Assembly (NCBI GenBank): GCA_944474755.1 | Contig: OX104120.1 | Coordinates: 45,178,067-45,242,066 of the forward strand | DNA length: 64,000 nucleotides | Direction: 5' to 3' | DNA from: Limnoperna fortunei | Taxonomy: Eukaryota; Mollusca; Bivalvia; Mytilida; Modiolidae | In this document: piece by piece, positions 25,586 through 37,700 of the stretch | How the letters are laid out: each line of letters opens with the position of its first letter | How positions within the stretch are numbered: the stretch's first letter is position 1 | Translations under genes and position numbers: made by a program | The notes under the pieces: generated by a model | What the model was told of the DNA's origin: nothing | The model's database searches: none | What the model saw: the letters and a program-made list of their open reading frames with translations, nothing else

Positions 25586-28500
25586 CTACAAAATGTTTGC
25601 ATAGTAATTAATATGACGTCAAATAAAAAAACTAAATGTAGCTTTACAGATTTCGTCATTTTGATATTCTCGTATAGCAAATTTTTTTTCTAAATTAAAT
25701 TAAATTAATCAGCAGATTTCAATATTTCGGGTTAAAAAACAATAAGATACTATACTTTTATGCTTACCGCTTCCAGGTGTTAACGACGAATTGTTTAACA
25801 ACTACAAGTAGAATCAACAATATGTGTTGAGGCTTTTTTTCATTACTTTCTACTGTTTCAGTTTTTTCGTTTTGTTTGGGTACAAATGATGCTGGATGAT
25901 ATATCTGAATTTCTTTATTTACTAATACAGTTCCAACCATCTGTTGAAAACAAGCATACTATGCAGTAGTCATTAGTTCCGTTTTAAATAATTTTAAGCA
26001 AGTACTATACGCACATAATAATTATAGTGTTACAAAGTATTCCGTTTTTACAAAAATTGCAATTGATTAAGACGAAAGAGTAATATATATATTATAAGAT
26101 TTGATTGAAAAGAAACGATAAACCACAAGAGATTTTCATATACACACCTCCAATAGAATCTGCAGAATCGTTACTGCCGAAAACCATCCAATCATCATTT
26201 CGATTCGAAATTGGATCTTGTTTTTACATGTCTGCAAAATATAATTTATCAACATTAACAGCTGGTATTTGAACAGTGCCATAATTCATTATTACAAAAT
26301 TGAATGATGGGACAAGTTTGTGTAATATACATGTTTCTGAATAAGTCCGCCATTGAGAACTTAAAAAATGGAAACAGCACAAAACGCTATGGATGAACTC
26401 TGATAATATGAGGTTTTGAAATGCTGCCCTTCATGTCCTACCATATGTATTTGTTAAAAACCAGTAAAAACTCATAAACATGTAAAAAGGGCTGATGACG
26501 TTTAATACAGCTGTAGCCGATTCTTGTGTAACATCGCGACTCTCATTGTTTTGTCAGCGGAAATTCAGAATTGAAAGATTAGATTTATATGCATTTATAT
26601 GCAAAATTCGTAGATATCTACATTTCTATCGATATGCAGCATTCATAAAATAATGCAAGTAAGAATCGAAAATTAATCTTTTGTACAGTTTGAATATTTA
26701 ATCTGTCCTTAGAGTCAAAATATGTAATATTCAAGCTGGGATGCAGAGATGAGGTAAAATTTTTCACGATTTAATTAAAGAAAAATGAATTATCATGCAG
26801 TAAAGATACTTTACGCAAAAAAGCTCAACAATATCTGGCATTAATAAAATAAAACTTAAGCATCAGCTTTAATTTCAAGACTAAGATTATTCTTTTCCTA
26901 GTCTGACGTCTGATGTAAATCCAAAAATGAATGTGTACTAATGGGGCACATAAGAATACATTATGTATGTAAACAGTCTTCACCAACAAACGCAACAAAT
27001 ATGTCGGCGATTGTAAGAATCTGAAAAAAACAAGGATTAACCTACCATCGTGGCTCCTAGGTCAGTTTACTAACTCTGTTGTGATCCTACATTAATTATT
27101 TCATCATACATGTACATTTTTAATGAGTATCTGTAGTTGTGTTATGATTTGTAAAGGAAAATGCATAGATTTTGCAACAATGCAAGACACGTTAAATTTG
27201 CAGTCTGTATTTAAAATAGTATTGGTATTATATATCGCTTTTATACAGTTATTGTATTTGTCTTCGGTTTTGTTCATGTGGGCTGAAAATAACATTATAT
27301 GGACATAGTTGTAAAGTATACCCAAATCTTGGACTTACTAAGATATATGTATCAATTTCTATTATCTTTCAATGTTATTTTATTTGTTTATATTCTGTAT
27401 TTTCAATTATTTATTTTTTTAAGTGTGTGCATCATTGTATACTGAACGACTACACCATCCGTCCGTATGAAAAGCACCACAATGTATTATGGCGTGTGGG
27501 ACTTAAAGGTATATTAAAAAGTGAATTCATATTGGTATTTATACGTCACCACTGCTATAGATTTTAAACTAAGAGATCATCATAACGTTTTATGATGTCT
27601 ATACCAACACCATGTGGTGTGCATAGTAGCTAATCGGGCATAGGGATCTAATTTGAACGCTGGTGAAATAAAAGCTACAGTTGTGAAATATGCTTTCTAG
27701 AAAAAAGCTTTATTTTCATCTAATCTAATAGAAAATGAAATGTATTAAAAACACAATCAATTATAAGACATGTACACTAAGTGAATCAATAAAATGATGC
27801 ACAAAAATTGCACATCTGTGGCGTTAATAGTTATTTAAATCGTTTACATTTATGATCAAATCTCTGAGTTCCAAAAGATTCATATGTATTCTCAAATAGA
27901 AAAAAGTAGTAAATGAGCGTTGACTAATTTATGTCTCTGAAAAATTATGTATGTCGACAATTGAACGCTGCCAGACCAGCTGTATTTACAATAAGCAGTC
28001 CTAAGACTTTTATTTAATGTAATTAATTAATACAATAACTTGGAATGTTCCTTATTGATTCTATATTAATGTAATCCTTACCGTTGTTCTATTATTACCG
28101 GTTCCGTAGTAAAAGTTTAAGTTATTTAGATTGTCATAAGTTTCCGATGGATATGCAACAATTTCCCTTGCATTTTCGTAACAGAAAATAATACTCCGAA
28201 TAGGATAGGCGGAATCGAATGTGTCGTATGTTGAGTTGACTCCACAACAATCTAGCTGCAAAATGTCAAACAAGATAATTTTATACTCTTTAGGTTGATA
28301 ATCATTTATTGGAATTGTAAGACTTTGTATTGATATATATATGTATACGTTCTACTTGGAATCTCGATGTCGATAATTCATATGATATTTTTTATAGTAC
28401 ACTTTATATTTGTAAAAAAATGTCTTCGTAAGAACTTTCTTATTAATAAAACTAAGAATTTATTTTGAAAGAAATACACAAAAATAATAAATGTAAATTT

Positions 28501-31500
28501 AATCTGAGTTAAACATAATTTTAAAATAGTAATAACATTTATATTTTGATGTTTTCGTCAATGCTTTCTTTTTCCACTGAGTAGTGTGAATATAAGCCTG
28601 TTAATCGTTCAGCTTGGCTATGTAAACATCTACATGTACATTGTAAAATAATGAATATATACAACAATTAAACTTACCGTTTGTATCATTGTGTTCCATT
28701 CTGTAGTTATTGGCCAGTGTTTGTTGTATCCAGTTTGTTCTATATTCATTTGAATCTGTAGATCTTCGTTTATCTGCAGAAATTATCACTTAGAAATTTG
28801 AATTACACAGATTAAGATCTAAATCTATTTAAACCCTTATATTTTGTATACACATGGATCATAAGAAAATGGGAATATGCCAAAACAAAAACAATTTCTA
28901 ATATGTTCAATTATTGTAACATTTGAATATTATTTTTGTTATTTAGAGGGTTTAAATATGTCATCATCAGTTCTAATTAAGTTGTCAAAGATGCAAACAT
29001 ACAGTAATCAAATGTTTCAAAATAAGTTTCTTATGTGTTCACTGCGACTGCTGCTTGCATACTTCTAACAAGCGAACACATTTGTATGTGAACTATCTAT
29101 TGAGGGACGTATTTTCACTCTACATAATTCGTATGATGTAGTTTATTAATGAGTTGTTATTTGATTCTCCTGGCTTTTCTTGAAAGGTGTGGCAGTAAAG
29201 AGGATTGACGTTGCTTTAAATAAACTAGAATCTCTGAAAAGCTTGTATCGCTCACCTGTCTTACAAAAAGCTTTTTTAAGAGACATAACTTTTCTAGTAA
29301 ATTTTGATATTAATTTCTAAAGATTTTATGTGAAGACGCTGTTTTTATGAACGTTGCAATGTTAAGTTTCCAATCAACAGCAATTTGTAGGACAGTTTTT
29401 GAGGAGAAATCTTTTAAGGTTATCTCATAGTTTACTATGTTAAGTGATGTTCCATGATGGTAGCAAACTTGTATTTTGGATCAAAATAACAAACTCATAA
29501 TTAGTAGCGACCATCTGAGGTACATTTATATAATATCAGAATCCCTTCCGTCAAGCGATTTTTTGAGGAAACGAATTTTGAAATTTAAGCAAATCAGAAC
29601 GCATTTGCAGCTCTAGTAGTCATGTTGAAGTTACTGATTGAATAACGCAAAATAATAAGATTACTATCCTCGATTCATTTCGGGATTATTTGGTTTAATT
29701 GCGTGGAACAGTTTCGGAGAAGCTATTTATGTGTTTCCCATAGGGTCCTATGTTTAGCTGTGTTCTACGATGGCAGCCATCTTGGATTTTGGATCATTAA
29801 CAAACTCAAACTTTTTATAGGATCATCTAAGGTACATACTTATCCAACTTTCATTTCTTCAAAATTTGACTTCATTGTGTGGAATAGTTTCCGAGAAATG
29901 TCGCTGCTCCATGTGCAAATAACCAAATATGCGTCCCGAATTTTACCAGTATCCCTCTTTTGATCACAAATTCATCTAATTGTTGTCATTGCTTTTATAT
30001 TTTAGTAAATGCTTTGTGTTGCTTTACATATTTCATGTTAACATGTAAAAAATCAGTTTTAATTATGTACTATGATTTTATGCATGCCAGAACTTATATA
30101 GTAATCAGCTGATTTTACATATTTATGTGCAAAGCAGTTTTACTACATGTACTTTTACTTTTTTATCCATTTTAGTTGTGCTTATACGTAAACCAGCTGA
30201 TTTTATGTAACTTTATACTGTGGAGGTATCTTGTAACTTGTGCTTAGTCCTCATAACTTAGCCTGCTTATTTTATGTCAAAGTGCTTATAACTACTAACT
30301 TGCTTGTTTTTTTTAATCTGCTGATTGTACCATTCAAACAAACAAAAACAAAACTTAATTGCTGTTTGTATTGTTTTAATGTCTTATAATGTATTTATTG
30401 GGTCAAAAGCTCTTTGGAGCTTATGTTATTTGCTGATAATGTCATGCCGAAGTTTTCTTATCTTATCTTATCTTATCTTATCTAAGAGGGGCCTCGTTGG
30501 CCGAGCGCTCAAGGAGTTCGTCTACTATTGATCACGTGGTCGGTCAACACTGAGATTGCGGGTTCGATTCTCACTGCGGGCAGGGTGTACTCGACTCCTA
30601 TCTTAATTGACAAGGATTGCCAGTTTTCCAACCGCAGGTCGTTGGTTTTCTCCGGGTACTCCGGCTTCCTCCCCAATAAAAACTGGACGCCATGATATAG
30701 CTTAAAAATTGCTGAATGTGGCGTTAAAAACCATCAAACAAACAACAACAAACTTATCTAAGAAGTTGTTTGTATTTTTTTTCAAAAGGGTCCAATGTTA
30801 AACTAAGTCATGCAATGGCGGCGATCTTGGATTTTAGGATCGGCACAAAACACTCAAAATTGGTAGAGGACCATCTAAGGTACAATTCCGCAATATTTCA
30901 GGTGAGCTAAAAAGCGGCCTTCGGTAGACACGACGACAGTCAATAATAAACCCGTCTCGAGTAATCGATGGCATAGCCAACTACGGCTAACAGTTGTGAA
31001 ATACAAATAAATATTGGATATTAATAATAAATATTGCCACCAACACGTGTTTTACTTTTTTCATCGTATATACAAATGTCAAAAAGAATATTTAAGGACT
31101 AGCGACTTTGCATGGTCATCTAATTAGTACTTTATGACACATAGTTATATGTTTAGCTATAATATGCTATATTTGTTTATTCTTTTAAACACATCAATAG
31201 AAAAAAAATTTCTTTGCGATGAAAAATAAAAAAATGTATTAAATGTTTTGCAACATTTAGGGCAATTTAACTTCATGTCCTCTGTAAATGTTGATTAGTT
31301 TGAAGCATACTAAAATTAAGTAAGACTGATAGCAAATAATTTGACTAACCTTCACTTGTAAAATAATCCATATTAAAACAGCTGCAAGTCTTGGTATTAG
31401 TAACATCACTGAAACAACTGTACTCTAAAATAAAAACGATAGTAAAGCTGTAAGTGAAATATATTATTCTATTCAAACGGTATAATTTATGTTTAATATA

Positions 31501-31731
31501 TTTGACTTTGGTCATAAAATAAAACAAAATGTCCCAGGTTTCTCGGTCCCCCGATTTTTCGAACTATTTCTGTCGGTTCCTTGAGTTCGAGCCATCGAAG
31601 TTCGACTGTATGTGTTTTCATATTAAACACACAAAGTACATAAACACTTTCTCATTCTTAAAATATGTGTTTATTATTTCCAGCAGGCAAAGATAGTCCA
31701 ACTAAAAATACTTATTGCACCAAGTATGTCC

Positions 31732-31795
<64 letters not shown>

Positions 31796-34700
31796 TCCTT
31801 GCTTTTTATTAAATATACTCATATACTTGTTTTGTATGTGTGAAACCTCTTGTGTTTGAGAGTATTCTGGTAACAATTTTCTTTTTTACTTGTCTGCTTG
31901 AAAAAGGGTTGATTCGTCAACACGTGTATACAAGGTTTCTTTAAAAATCTATCTTATACTAAAAATGATATGGAAATCATCAATAACTCAAAAAAATAAG
32001 CTAAATGAAAAATAACTGGAAAATGTTTCCTAAAAGGAGGCGTTATGGATATGCCTTAGGCTTTGTCTTTTTTCAGAAACAAAAATTGTGCTTTTTATTG
32101 TGTACGCTATATAATAATAAATCTATATTGTTTTACCGTTACAAGTAACTTATTTGACTTTCTCCAGGAGCCAACAAGGCCTGTCACCGCAATTACTATT
32201 GTTGCTACTCCGAAAACAATACAAGATGCAGTCACACCAGTAATGATATCATATAAATACAGATTGTAAAATTGCAGTTTGTAAAATAAATCTTTTAGTT
32301 TGTAGTCTGTTATGAAGTCATTTCCTACAATAATCAGACCAAGTGCAAGTAGTCCAGTCCCCATAACCTAATTAATGAAAAAATGTTATTTATAAGGCAA
32401 CACAAATCAATTTCTTAATTAACGTACCCGACCACAATTTTTTAAAACCGAAAGAATAATACTAACATATTTTACCACTACCCGCACCCTAAGAGTCGTC
32501 ACTTGTTTTTTGTAAATTTTCTAAGTGAAATCGTAATTGTTTGATTTTATTTGCATCTACAAACAAAAATATTGATGTAATTTGATACCTCTATTCTATA
32601 TTATTTTTGTTTATGCTGTATTGTCATGTTTAATACTTAATAAGTGTACAGGTTGGTAGCTTTTTTAGACCCTTTACATAATATTTTAAACAACATGTAT
32701 TGTGTATATACATGATCCCAGTGGACTTGTATTCCTTCATCTCCCCGTGAAAAATAAGCATTTAAAATTAAACGCCGATGATGAGTCTTGAATAGACGAA
32801 ACGCACGTCTGGCGTAATGAATTTGTCACCTTGGTAATTGTGATAACATTTTGCAGGAATGTTTTAGCAAATCCAAGGAAAGCTTGTCCGCGGGTGGCGA
32901 ATGGTAAATTCAATATATAGAAGTTTTAAGTTCAGTTGGAGTGAGAAAATTCAAGATCAATTTTTTATGACTGTCTGAGCGGCTGTTAATTTTTTATATC
33001 ACCCGTAGGGAGAAAACCACGAGTAATTATCACCCATTGCTATAATGGGCGGAGCTAAATCGGAATCAGTAGAAATAAACGTTTACTGTCCAATAAAAGG
33101 ACAGCATTTATGCATGAAGTATAATAATTATTTATATTGACACTCATTTACTAAGGCCATTCGTTGGTCAGTCTGTATATAATTTTGACAAATTACACCG
33201 TCATTTGTATCGTTGCATAATCTTCTAGACTTGTTTTTTTTGTTTATGCTGTATCGTCATGTTTGTCGATCCGATAATTAATAGGTGTACTATTTGTTAG
33301 CTTTTTAGACCCTTTTATAATATATTTTTAACACCTGTATTGTGTATTTACACGATCCCAGTGGATTTATATCATTCCATCTCCCAATAAAGAGTTAAGA
33401 GTTAAACGCCACTGATGAGTCTTGAAAAGACGAAACGCACGTCCGGCGTATTGAATTTTTCACCTTGGTAATTTTGATAACATTTTGTTGGAATTTTTTA
33501 GCACAGTCAAATGAAAGCTCAGTTGGCGGAAGGTGAAGGCAATATTTAGAAGTGTTGAGTTCAGTTGAAGTGAGAAAATTCAAGATCATCCATTTTGTTA
33601 CTGGTTGACGTTATTTTTTTATATTGACATTCAATGACTAAAGCCATTCGTTGGTCAGTCTGTGTCTATAACTTTGACAAAAACACCTTCATTTCTATCG
33701 TTCCATAATCAATAAATAAATACTTACCATTACCAGATATACATTGAGTCAGGTTAGAAAGAAAATTGATGGTGTGAATTTGCCCATGCAGATTAACTGC
33801 TTTAGTGATGTTTGTGTAATAGTCACAGCAACTGACATCGATTGTGCAAAAGAATTTAAAAAACTTAAGACCCCCATTGAAAACGACTTTGATTAAATGC
33901 TTTAGACTCGAAATATTTTAAAGGCTGATCATTACATGTATAATTAAATTGATCAAGTAAAAATGTGTATTCGACTTTCCCAATGTTTGCTCATCTAAAT
34001 AATTTATTTCTGTTACTTAGCTTACTTACGACTGAGGACAGCTTTATAGCAACAGTCACGAACATAAGTTTTGATCTAGAAATAATAAATTGAAAAAAAT
34101 ATGGGCGTAATAGTATTTAAACTACATATTTAAATATAATAATTATTAATAAGCATAGATATAACTAAAAACAAGCAGAAAACATACCTTAAAGTCAAGG
34201 CAGGTTACACATGCGAAACAAAACTAAAAACACAAAATCGTAAAGTAAATAACACAACACCAATAAAACCATGTGTGCCTAAGGTGCTACAGACGAGTAA
34301 GCAGTGCTTGCCTCTAATTACAAATGTAGTCGCCCTAAGAGTAACTCGATTTCATGTCTATGAAAAGTAAAATCCAGGAATAAGAGAGACTACCTCTGAC
34401 TAAGCAAAACTATCCAAGCGTATTTTTGAGAGGTTAATTTCTCACAACTGTTAATTATGTCATTGTGATGGCCATATCACTTCTGAAGGGATAACACCAA
34501 CCTAGGTGCAATAAACATTTATAAAGGTACCTAAATAGTCAAGAAAGTGACTTGTGTAGAAAATTGAAAAAAAACCTTTTGCAGGATCTGGCATGACGTA
34601 TATGAAATGTAAATACCATACACAGGAACTGTTGAATGTTACTAGCGATGAACTGGATGTTACAATCTGGAATGTTGAAGTCATTACATTTGCCTAAGAG

Positions 34701-37700
34701 TATATTTTAAATGTCCGTAGTCTATTTCAAGAAGAGGGTCTAAGTAAGAGGCCGACCTCTTGTGCATAGACAATAACAGTGCAAGACACTAATAAAAAAT
34801 ATACAAAATAGGTATCTGATGTTGATCTACCTGCCTTCCTTTGTTTACAGACGTGAGTTATTGTAAGGACTCGACAGTCGTTTAATATCTGAGTGATTAA
34901 AACCACGTTTTAGGTTTGCATTATAAAATACTAGACCTAATTGTTTTTACACTTGTTAGTTTGATTAACTTCACAAAAGATTTTCGATGATGGTTTATTT
35001 TTAGTAGTATTGGTCATATACATTTTCTACTTTCGTTTTAAATATAGAAAAAAAACTCAAACATGTCACAGTTGACGTATGTAGTACAGCTTTAAATAAT
35101 TATGCATTCTAAAAATCAATTACTTTTTTATTTTAAAACATGTTATATTTCGTATGCCTTTTCACGCTTTACTACAGATTTCTATATATTCGCTTTAACT
35201 TTTTAACTTGTGCAATGTATTGTTAGTGTCGTCATTTTACATTGAGATTTACCTTTGGAGTTTAAGGGGCTAAAGGGGTGGTCTTGTTTAAATGACTCGC
35301 ACGCAAAAGAAGTGTAAGATAGCACTAATGGTTATTAACGTATTTAAATTTTAAAGGCTCTTAGTGGTACTTTTTGTACTTTACCTGCATATTTATGCAA
35401 AGACAATAAGTTTTTTCCAAACGTATGAAATACAGACAGTAGTATTCCACTCAAATAATTAACTCTCTGAAGGTTAAATTATAGGGCCCTATTGTAAAGT
35501 TTTAATTCAATGCAAAAAGTCAGTGCAGATCGTCTCTCAGGTTCGAACCAAATAAAGCCTCAAATTCTTATCAATGGCCTCGTCACATTAGTTGTCGAAA
35601 ACAATAACGTTTATTTTCTATACGCTATTAACACTATGTTCAATTAATTGTGTTTGTAACCATTAAAAGTTGATGGATCTATAGAAACGCCGTAAAAATA
35701 TAACTCGGGATAAATCATTGTATTCAGCATACATGTAACATAATTATGTTGCTTGTTTGTTTACCAATGAACGAAGTTCACTCAAAAACATCTTAATTCT
35801 TACTAGGTAAATTCATTAACGACACGAAAAAATGTTAATACAATCTGTCAGCGATTTCTTATTAAAGTTCTTTTATCCAAAACTACTGAGATTACTAATT
35901 TCCATTGAGTATTACTTGCATTCGTTAAATAAACGAAACCAACACGTTACTGAGACACTTTAAATTACAACTAAACATTAAGAAAAAGGCACAGCAGGCA
36001 TTACGAAACCCTTAAACTTAGGTGCGATTATTTATTAATATTTTTCAAACAGTAAAACCAAATTGGCAACCATAGCTGCACAAAGTTTGTAATAAAAACA
36101 AATTGTATTTATCACATCAATGAAGATGATGATACATACATTTTACATAGAGGTTTTATACTTTTTTCGAGGGGTGGGGGAAAATGTTAAAGTTATTTTA
36201 TCCTAGAACATAAAAGAAATAACCACCCATATATACATGTAAAACAAACGATGAACTGATCAAATGCAATCACTAAGGTTCTATATTATTCATGTTTGTT
36301 GGGCGGATGTATTCTTCAGCATTTATTTTAAGATCTATTGTCAGTCATCATTCTGTAAATATTCAGTCACGAATCAAGCAAAGTGTTTCGTTTAATTGTT
36401 CAATTTCTTATTATTATCGACTGATTTTGTGTTCAAATGTTTTGTTTTGTTTTGCGTTGCGCATTTTCAAGTTATAAATGATCAGATTTTTGTATTTATT
36501 TGTATTAGATGTCATCATGTTATCAGTATTCTGAACTTACCTTTTAAATGATTCCTTGATGAACACTGTAAAGTTCCGAAACATACCAAAGTGCATTGTA
36601 CACAAAAGAAAATACTTAGTGTTTGAAATCCTTTCCGATATCTTTTTAACTTCCATTTTTCGGTATATATACTCAATGACAACAATAGATAATGCCTACA
36701 ACAGTAACATAAACATTTGCTTGTTTCGCAGACATTACATTAATTGAAAGATATGCACAGCAACCACGCGGGGTCTTAAATTTTAAATTAATATAAATCA
36801 AGCTAAACCAATTTAACAGGCATATTTAACCACAAAAACAAAGTTTTATGTTACATGCTTACACAAAACAATAACAATGTGATGTTCTTAAAGTAAATAA
36901 TACAGTAATCTGAACTTTCGTACCTACACAGAGAGATTACTGCAGCGTGTGAAACAAAAAACTATAAATTAGAATTCTGAAATAGCTAACGAAGAGAAAT
37001 CTTAATTGAATGTTTGTTTGATGTGTTTAACGCCACTTTAGGCGATTTTTCAGCTATATCATAGCGTCCAGTTTTTATTAAGGGTGGAAGCCGTAGTACC
37101 AGGAAAAAACGACCGACCAGAGATGGGAAAACTAACAATCCTTGTCAATTAAGATTGGAGTGGAGTACACCCTGTCTGCAAAGTGAATCAAACCCGCAAT
37201 CTCAGTGTTGACAGACCACGTGATCAATAGTAGACGAACTACCTTAACCACTCGGCCACCGAGGAACCTGAAATCTTAATTGAACTTATCGCAGAAATGA
37301 TGCCGTTTTGATAATAACATTTCGGTTTATGTTAGTTTTTAACTAATGCCTTAATATCAAAATACCACATCAATTAATTGCATATAGTATTGGCATCTAC
37401 ATAAATATATACCTGACACATAATGCAAGTTACTAGTAAGCCGAAATATGTATGTAGATAGCTTTCTAGTTTCTCCATGTAAACATCATAACAAGCCGAG
37501 TATTGATATGCTCTAACAGCACTGCATCCAAGCTGAAAGATTAGACAAAGTAATGGAAGAAAAAGAAATTTCTTTTATGCCTTTTTTCCTACACATTACA
37601 GGATTTCGAATCGTGACTACATTAATTATTTTATGTTTTATTTAATGTCAAACCACAGACGATGGGTATTTACGCCTACACCTAGGCATGTAAGGGTATT

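Larger units (their letters stand above)
29400..30925. repeat. Three diverged copies of an interspersed repeat
   Basis: Blocks near 29400-29550, 29700-29960 and 30775-30925 share a pattern of gatggcagccatcttgg, ggattttggatc, aacaaactc and gaccatctaaggtaca. The third follows the SINE. No coding function is seen; this is probably one dispersed repeat family fragmented in a beta-module intron. Confidence 0.55.
32605..33712 (+). repeat. Head-to-tail pair of hammerhead-containing repeats
   Basis: Two diverged direct copies lie back to back, 32605-33236 and 33237 to about 33712. Both start with ttttgtttatgctgta and share the ribozyme block, a ttcagttg-agtgagaaaattcaagatca block and an end block with ccattcgttggtcagtctgt. 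The first copy has about 150 nt (near 32975-33125) not present in the second. The pair sits antisense in the first intron of the beta module. A tandem dimer with a hammerhead in each unit is what retrozymes and Penelope-like elements leave in animal genomes (established knowledge); assignment to either is inference. Confidence 0.75.

Noticed and set aside
25768..25940. ATG at the start of this exon (MVGTVLVNKE) as a separate gene start
   Set aside because: It directly follows an AG acceptor and continues helix 4 of the beta module in phase; the ATG is internal.
30487..30580. tRNA-like A and B boxes
   Set aside because: Part of a SINE head with target duplications and a repeated body; the acceptor stem is not preserved, so not a functional tRNA gene.
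36541..36695. TAA at the exon end as the true end of a separate alpha gene
   Set aside because: The TAA overlaps a consensus GTAAGT donor whose phase fits the next 46-nt exon, and the same arrangement recurs at the beta end. Kept as a possible isoform, not as the primary model.
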